NCBI RefSeq assembly: GCF_032854445.1
Contig: NC_088300.1
Coordinates: forward strand, 67,244,984 to 67,308,983
Length of the DNA: 64,000 nucleotides
Source of the DNA: Liolophura sinensis
Taxonomy: Eukaryota; Mollusca; Polyplacophora; Chitonida; Chitonidae
Direction of reading: 5' to 3'
Numbering within the stretch: position 1 is the first letter of the stretch; each line of letters opens with the position of its first letter. Positions 57,132-64,000 of the stretch are shown piece after piece. Both the position numbers and the translations under genes were made by a program. The notes beneath the pieces were generated by a model. It searched no databases, had not been told where the DNA came from, and worked only from the letters and a program-made list of their open reading frames with translations.

Positions 57132-57371
57132 GAAAGTGGCCAGAGCTGGGTCAAGGAAACCGGCCAAAGCTTGGTCAAGGAAACCAGCCAGAGCTGGTTC
57201 AAGGAAACCAGCCAGAGCTGGTTCAAAGAAACCGGCCAGAGATGGTTCAAGGAAACCAGCTAGAGCTGGGTCAAGGAAACCGGTCAGAGCTGGTTCAAAG
57301 AAACCGGCCAGAGATGGTTCAAGGAAACCAGCTAGAGCTGGGTCAAGGAAACCGGCCAGAGCCAGGTAAAA
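57132..57371. repeat. 24-bp minisatellite, ten copies, derived from a SINE
   Basis: Ten units of GAAACCGGCCAGAGCTGGGT + CAAG. Directly left lies a remnant SINE (GTGCCATACTCAAGGATATT near 57077). The unit corresponds to the SINE's GGAGGAAACCGGGCAGAGCC segment. As 24 is divisible by three, all frames stay open. Confidence 0.9.
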
Positions 57372-57550
57372 CACTCCCACACTTGGTCAGACACCTGAAA
57401 ATCCTTGTGATGTAAAGACGCAGCCAAGTTAAGCCACCCTGAGATGGATTTAAAAATGATCTACATGTATATGACAAACAGATCCATTTTAGGTCAATGG
57501 TAAATACAAGTCTTAATTAACATAATTACTTGACCTGATATTTTGATTAC

Positions 57551-57631
57551 CAGCACCTGCTGGGTCATCTGAAGGCTGGACAAAATATGCGTAAATTCCG
57601 TCAACAGATGATATCTTTCCTAATGCCAGTA
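57551..57631 (-). CDS. orphan candidate exon
   Basis: 81 bp flanked by TTTTCAG and GTAATC on the minus strand, open in one phase with a protein-like reading (LALGKISSVDGIYAYFVQ). I do not recognise the family. It lies 3' of the ABCB10 stop, so it would belong to another minus-strand gene. It could be chance. Confidence 0.25.
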
Positions 57632-58111
57632 CTGAAAACAAAACAAAATGACTGGCACATCCATGCCCATATGAATCTTGGAACCATTATGACATCTACT
57701 AAAAGAACTGTAAAATCACTCTTAAATTAACAAAATATTCAGTTAAAACTGTCTGCATTCTGTCAAAGGCATACAGTTATAGTATTATGTACTGATAGGT
57801 GAAAATGCCTAAATAATTCATGCTGACAAATACAAATCTTAATTTTCAAAACCTCATAGATCTCTACCTACACATGACAAAAATAAAAATAACAAACAAA
57901 CAAATGCTGACTCATATAAAGCAGATCTACAAACAGGAATGTTTTGCTAATGACTATAATGATAGATAAAAAAACTTTCACGAAAACTTACAAGTTGTAC
58001 TGACACAGGAAACCTATCAGTCTTCACATGCGTCAAAAAACAAGTCACTAATAAATATCACACACGATAACCCATGACCAGAACCCAAAACAAGAAACTA
58101 ATTTATGGTTA

Positions 58112-61100
58112 TTAACTAGTTATTGTTTGTCTTTCGACTAATTCTTGGAAGATGCCATTATTTATCATCATCAGCTCTGCATAACTGCCCAGCTCAGCCA
58201 CTTTACCATCTTTGAGAACTGCAATCTGATTAGCTGATTTGATGGTGGAGAGTCGGTGAGCAATGGTAATGACAGTTCGTCCCACCATTAACCGCTCTAA
58301 AGCTTCCTGGACATAAAACTCGCTCTGGGAATCCAATGCACTGAAAAGAATATTATTAGAATGCATTAACTATTATGATGGATTTCTTCTTACTATCGTT
58401 ATTGAGAGCTTTACTAAAAAGAATATATATCTTTACATTATACATTCACAAACATATCAGTTTCTGTTCATTATGATCTTGAACAACAACGTATTTGATC
58501 TACAATTATGGTGGGAGGAATCCGAGCAGGACCCAAGGAAACCCAGCAGGCTGCTGGCAGACTTTCCTACGTACAGCCAGAGAGGAAGCCAGCATGACCT
58601 GGACTTGAATTCGCAGCAACCGCATTGGTGAGAGGCTCCTGGGTCATAATGCTGCACTAGCGTGCTAACCATCTCAGCCACAGAGGCCCCTGAGGACTGT
58701 TTCGAAGGTAGAATTATATCCTCTTGTGAAAATGTAAGTTTCAGCACCAGAAGTAAATTTTATGATCTTTATCACATTCTAAAAATGCACTTTTTTAAAG
58801 GATTTTTTAGGACAAATACAATACTTGATTCAGTGGTGGGGATCAGGGTATTCTTCAGCATATCACAAGCAATATCTGAGGTCTCCATCCATCTAATTAC
58901 CTTGTTGCTTCATCCAACAGTAAGATTTTAGGATCCTGAAGAAAAAAGTAAAGTTCTTGTGTATAACCTTGTGAAAAATCAAACCTGATATGACAAACTC
59001 AACTTTGTTCACAAAGGTGTTGGCTAGTTATCATTTCTTTTTTATTAGTTCTTTCTTTTCTGTTTACTTCTGTCCATTTTCTCTTTAGTGGAAGAAGTTC
59101 AGCTGATGCCTTCACTCACCTTCAAAATTGCCCTGGCAATAGCTATTCTCTGTCGCTGACCACCTACAGCAAAACAAAGAAAGATCATATTGGTCCTCAC
59201 GATATACCCCTACCCTTGGTCATCACCATATACCCCTAACCTTGGTCCTCATGATATACCCCTAACCTTGGTCCTCACAATATACCCCTAACCTTGTCCT
59301 CACGATATACACCTAACCTTAGTCCTCACGATATACCCCTAACCTTGGTCCTCATGATATACCCCTAACCTTGGTCCTCACGATATACACCTAACCTTGT
59401 CCTCACGATATACACCTAACCTTGTACTCACGATATACACCTAACCTTGTCCTCACGATATACACCTAACCTTGTCCTCACGATATACACCTTACCTTGT
59501 ACTCACGATATACACCTAACCTTAGTCCTCACGATATACACCTAACCTTAGTCCTCACGATATACACCTAACCTTGTCCTCACGATATACACCTAATCTT
59601 GTCCTCACGATATACACCTAACCTTAGTCATCACGATATACCCCTATCCTTGTCCTCACGATATACATCTAACCTTGTCCTCACGATATACACCTAATCT
59701 TGTCCTCACGATATACACCTAACCTTAGTCCTCACGATATACCCCTATCCTTGTCCTCACGATATACACCTAACCTTGTCCTCACGATATACACCTAATC
59801 TTGTCCTCACGATATACACCTAACCTTGTCCTCACGATATACACCTAACCTTGTACTCACGATATACACCTAACCTTGTCCTCACGATATACACCTAACC
59901 TTGTCCTCACGATATACACCTTACCTTGTACTCACGATATACACCTAACCTTAGTCCTCACGATATACACCTAACCTTAGTCCTCACGATATACACCTAA
60001 CCTTGTCCTCACGATATACACCTAATCTTGTCCTCACGATATACACCTAACCTTAGTCATCACGATATACCCCTATCCTTGTCCTCACGATATACCCCTA
60101 TCCTTGTCCTCACGATATACATCTAACCTTGTCCTCACGATATACACCTAATCTTGTCCTCACGATATACACCTAACCTTAGTCCTCACGATATACCCCT
60201 ATCCTTGTCCTCACGATATACACCTAACCTTGTCCTCACGATATACACCTAATCTTGTCCTCACGATATACACCTAACCTTGTCCTCACGATATACACCT
60301 AACCTAGTACTCACAATATACACCTAACCTTGTACTCACGATATACACCTAACCTTAGTCCTCACGATATACTCCTAACGTTGAGCACAACAAACTACAT
60401 GCAATGACGTGAGCCCACACTCATCAACATATATGTACATTTACACAATCAAGCCAGCCTTAACATAAAAGTCTAATTGGACGATCGTTCGTCTTGACAT
60501 ATAATGCTGAGCTGAAAGCCTCACACCAAATACTGTAAGCCACAGCAGTTGTCACTGTGTAATTTGTAGTAATTTTACCAGATTCTTTCCATATCCTTCC
60601 ACATGTAAACCTAGCATGTTTCTTTCCTCCCATAATATATTTTAATTTTGCACATAAATAATTAGGCTCAATAAATTATAAACATAAGATTGATTTGATA
60701 TAAAATTTAAAAAACCACCTAATAATAATAATAAATAATAAATGAAATATGCATAAGCATATGTTCAAGTGACAGCGCTGTTTATATACTTTGAGAGTTA
60801 TTCCCCTTGATAATATCAGGTAAGCCTCCACACCAATATGCTTCAACTGTTATAAATAAGTCTCAGTCAAAAATTTACTAGAATTACATATTAGATTTAT
60901 GTTTTTCATACTGTTTGCCTGATATACTCTTTTATGTCCTTTCCTTTCCTCTTTTTTTCCAATTCATTTCACCCGTGCCAGTTGCTCTCTTTCACAGAAC
61001 TATGCTTGATGAAATGCATAAAACAGCCTTGAACTTAAATCCAGAATTTTGTGCAAAAATCTTGAATGCCAAGGTCACTGGAGTCACAGTGATTAGAGAC

Positions 61101-63115
61101 AGTAAGAGACGTTAGAAAAAGCAAAAGCACTGTTACTTCCTTTGTTTCTTTTAATACTTGATGCATTCATTCTACTGAAGTCTAAACAGCCTGATTTCTG
61201 CAGACACCTAAAGCATATTTATTGGATAATGTTGGTTATCAGTCGTACAAGAACATCAATGGTGAGGATATGCCCCCAAAATCAGAAGATCAGACTTGTC
61301 TAGAGGTGGGGTAAAGAGCGTCACATGCACTGTGAGGAGTATGGCAGCACATAGGTGTATTTCTGTCAACATGAACACTTTACATCTGTCAACCCCATCT
61401 CACCTGACAGCATTACACCTCTCTCCCCAACAAGAGTGTTGAAGCCCTCTGGGAAGTTCTGGATGAAGGAGTAAGCATTGGCTTTATGGGCAGCCTCCTC
61501 TATATCTTCAATTTTCACACTACTTGGGTCATCAATTCCATATGCTATGTTGTCGGCAATGCTGCAGGAGAATAAGACAGGCTCCTGAAATATAAATGCA
61601 AGTTCTTCTCAAAATATTGCCATATCACACATCACATTATACACAGTAATGATTTCAGTATATAATGAACAAACCAAGTTGTTCATTTGTGGCTGTTAAA
61701 TAAGGAATATACAATTTATTTATTTAATATTTACCATTCCTTTACCACTGACTTAAAGACTCATTCAAAGCAGCTAGAGCTGGATTTGAACAGCTGACCT
61801 CATTGGTCATGGGCTTGACAGTCAGAGCATGAAAGTGATTTAACAGTCTAAGGTGACACTAACTAATCCAAAAATGGAATAAAAACAAAACTGAAAAGCC
61901 ACCTTTGTATTTTGCCCAATCTAGACTTTATTCTGATTTTCCAGTTTTTCAAGCCTTTCAACTACGTAAATGGGCTTTCCACATGAAAAATTGCTGGGAC
62001 AGTCCAGTTTTCACCTCAAATTATGGATGATTTTTAAGTTTTATTTTCATACTCTCCTCTAACATTGAAAAAAGATTGATTCTGCCTGTAAAACAACAAT
62101 TTGCCTAAGTCAGCAAAGTCTCATGAAAATACTATGTCTGTCAACTAAGGTATGTACACTGAAAACGTACACTGAATACTGGGACTAGTTTTTCGAAAGT
62201 GTATTGGTTAATACCTACATTAGGTGATATTTTAAAATTAAATTTCAGCCAAACTCAGCAGCCAATGCTATTGTCCAAAGTCAAAGTATAACAGCGAACA
62301 GTTTTAGTTCATACATAATACTGTAACAGAATTCTTTTTGGATTGTGTACAAATTTGATGGTTTGGTTTAAAGCTGAATCTGGTATTAAGTCTTAATACA
62401 GTCTTGAACAACCAGGCCCTAAACATCTGAGTATACTGGAAGCTAGAAAGTGACCAGCAAGTAACCATACATTACTGACACCTTATCTCTTAATCACAAG
62501 CATAAACATAGAATGCCCTTATACCAAATGCTTAAAATCGTAAATGTCTCCTGTCATCAGGCCAGAATGAGAAGTATATATACATACCTGACTAACAGTA
62601 CCCATTTGACCTCTCAGCCAGAGAGGGTCAATCTCCTTGATGTCATGTCCATCTAATGTCACGCTACCTGATCAAAATTAAACACAAGGTTTTCCTGATT
62701 TGTGCCGCTCTGCAGATCTTAGAAAGGTTTTTGAGAGGTTTTTGGAAGGCGGGATGACATCTCACAAGGAAAAGGTAAAGATCAGCACCAAAAGTAATTT
62801 TTATGACTTTTTATTTGCCTCTAAAAATACACTTTTTGCTGCAAATTGTTAGGTGAAATACAGTATACCCTAATTCAACAGGAAAGAGTTGTAGTGCAAG
62901 ATTCTCACCCTGGTCTGGGTCGTAAAATCTTAGGAGGAGCGCAGCTAAAGTCGACTTCCCCGAACCGCTCGCGCCCACCACAGCTGTCACACATCCTGAA
63001 GGCACTCGCAGACAAAATTCACGCAAAATAGGCAAATCCACCCGCGAAGGGTACGCAAAGACAACGTTCTGGAACTCTATGCTGCCCTGCACGGGAAACG
63101 TTTTCAGGCTTGGAT
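58112..63115 (-). CDS. ABCB10: ABCB10-like mitochondrial ABC transporter, 3' part (nucleotide-binding domain)
   Basis: Seven exons in coding order: 63115-62909 (start uncertain), 62667-62588, 61584-61404, 59163-59120, 58935-58901, 58340-58112; phases agree at each junction (six are certain, further 5' exons lie beyond the window). The joined reading has the A loop (FAYPSR), Walker A (GASGSGKST), Q loop (VSQEPVLFS), ABC signature (LSGGQRQR), Walker B ([14 protein letters not shown]) and H-loop (IAHRLST), so the ATPase site is complete. The family sits in the inner mitochondrial membrane and supports haem synthesis and redox balance. [17 protein letters not shown] and the short tail after the H-loop fit ABCB10 better than other B-type members. 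Introns carry a SINE and a 1.2-kb minisatellite. The exon edge at 63115 could instead be 63086. Confidence 0.9.
58502..58690 (-). repeat. SINE family 1 in ABCB10 intron
   Basis: ATTATGGTGGGAGGAATCCG, CTACGTACAGCCAGAGAGG, and head CAGCCACAGAGGCCCC at right. The tail part is missing. Confidence 0.85.
59195..60385. repeat. 24-25-bp minisatellite with higher-order duplication, in ABCB10 intron
   Basis: Nearly 50 units of CTCACGATATACACCTAACC + TTGTC. Rare variants recur in the same order about 440 bp apart (TACACCTTACC at 59487 and 59926; TACATCTAACC at 59664 and 60118), so a block of some 18 units was duplicated recently. Confidence 0.95.
60386..61403. other. ABCB10 intron, nothing recognised
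   Basis: AT-rich; no repeat or exon signal supported. Confidence 0.45.
61585..62587. other. ABCB10 intron, nothing recognised
   Basis: A short SINE-like word (CAGCTAGAGCTGGATTTGAA, 61771) may be a remnant; otherwise unremarkable. Confidence 0.4.
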
Positions 63116-63196
63116 CTAAGGGGTAAACATATTCGTACAAGAACAGCACCTTTACAACTAAGCAAACAAAATATTCTTACAAGCTTTCGCTGGCAA

Positions 63197-64000
63197 TATA
63201 TGTCAACTTCATCAGGCAAAGTCATTTGGATATCCGCGAAGGCTATAGCAAATGAGGAATTATATATATCAGCTTCATCAGGCAAAGTCATTTGGGTATC
63301 CTTGATGGCTATAGCAAATGATGAATTATATACGTCAGCTTCATCAGGCAAAGTCATTTGGATATCTGTGAAGGCTATAGCAAATGAGGAATTATATATA
63401 TCAGCTTCATCAGGCAAAGTCATTTGGATATCCTTGATGGCTATAGCAAATGAGGAATTATATATGTCAGCTTCATCAGGCAAAGTCATTTGGATATCCT
63501 TGATGGCTATAGCAAATGAGGAATTATATATGTCAGCTTCATCAGGCAAAGTCATTTGGATATCCTTGATGGCTATAGCAAATGATGAATTATATACGTC
63601 AGCTTCATCAGGCAAAGTCATTTGGATATCCGTGAAGGCTATAGCAAATGAAGAATTATATATATATCAGCTTCATCAGGCAAAGTCATTTGGATATCCT
63701 TGATGGCTATAGCAAATGAGGAATTATATATGTCAGCTTCATCAGGCAAAGTCATTTGGATATCCTTGATGGCTATAGCAAATGAGGAATTATATATGTC
63801 AGCTTCATCAGGCAAAGTCATCTGGATATCCTTGATGGCTATAGCAAATGATGAATTATATACGTCAGCTTCATCAGGCAAAGTCATTTGGATATCTGTG
63901 ATGGCTATAGCAAATGATGAATTATATATGTCAGCTTCATCAGGCAAAGTCATTTGGATATCCTTGATGGCTATAGCAAATGAGGAATTATATATGTCAG
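63197..64000. repeat. 66-bp minisatellite running off the right edge
   Basis: At least 12 copies of a 66-bp unit with CAGCTTCATCAGGCAAAGTC, ATTTGGATATCCTTGATGGC and TATAGCAAATGAGGAATTAT. The period keeps all frames in register, giving apparent 22-residue repeats on both strands; a two-base TA insertion near 63660 breaks them. It lies upstream of the first visible ABCB10 exon and in a different frame, so it is treated as intronic. Confidence 0.93.

Noticed and set aside
59195-60385. CRISPR-like array
   Set aside because: Units are contiguous with no distinct spacers, and the context is a eukaryotic intron. It is a minisatellite.

Overview
The window is an AT-rich, repeat-heavy piece of an animal nuclear genome with intron-containing genes. 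The gene content and the dominant short repeat, a tRNA-headed SINE with an (AATAAAT)n tail, suggest a lophotrochozoan invertebrate, most likely a mollusc. That placement is inference: nothing here fixes the species. All gene models below come from joining open frames at splice signals by eye and from remembered family sequences; no search was run.

Layout. 1-12 kb is repeat territory: SINE copies, a fold-back element, a degenerate Tc1/mariner transposon with matching terminal repeats and TA target sites (2588-4158), a 64-bp minisatellite, a duplicated hairpin MITE and non-LTR retrotransposon tails. 12.4-14.3 kb (+) holds a two-exon DEDDh exonuclease gene. 17.5-39.6 kb (-) holds a complete gene for BRF1, the TFIIIB subunit that recruits RNA polymerase III, in 17 coding exons (735 codons once a spurious N-gap is collapsed). 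Inside its fourth coding intron, on the opposite strand, sits a two-exon BTB-BACK-PHR gene, BTBD6-like (32.7-34.5 kb, +). About 42.0-42.15 kb there is a probable bidirectional promoter serving BRF1 (-) and a BTB-BACK-Kelch gene (+, 46.4-48.8 kb) whose coding exons are joined through a GC-AG intron. From 58.1 kb to the right edge (-) lie the last exons of an ABCB10-like mitochondrial ABC transporter (nucleotide-binding domain only; membrane exons are outside the window).

Standing out: BTBD6 nested in BRF1, an arrangement I recall from human 14q32; two minisatellites in BRF1 that were made by tandem copying of an exon end together with its splice donor; a 200-N assembly gap that falls inside a coding exon and whose flanks overlap by 17 bp, so the gap is not real; a minisatellite born from the inside of a SINE; and a SINE inserted inside a LINE with clear target-site duplications. 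No bacterial-type operon, CRISPR array or defence system is present.
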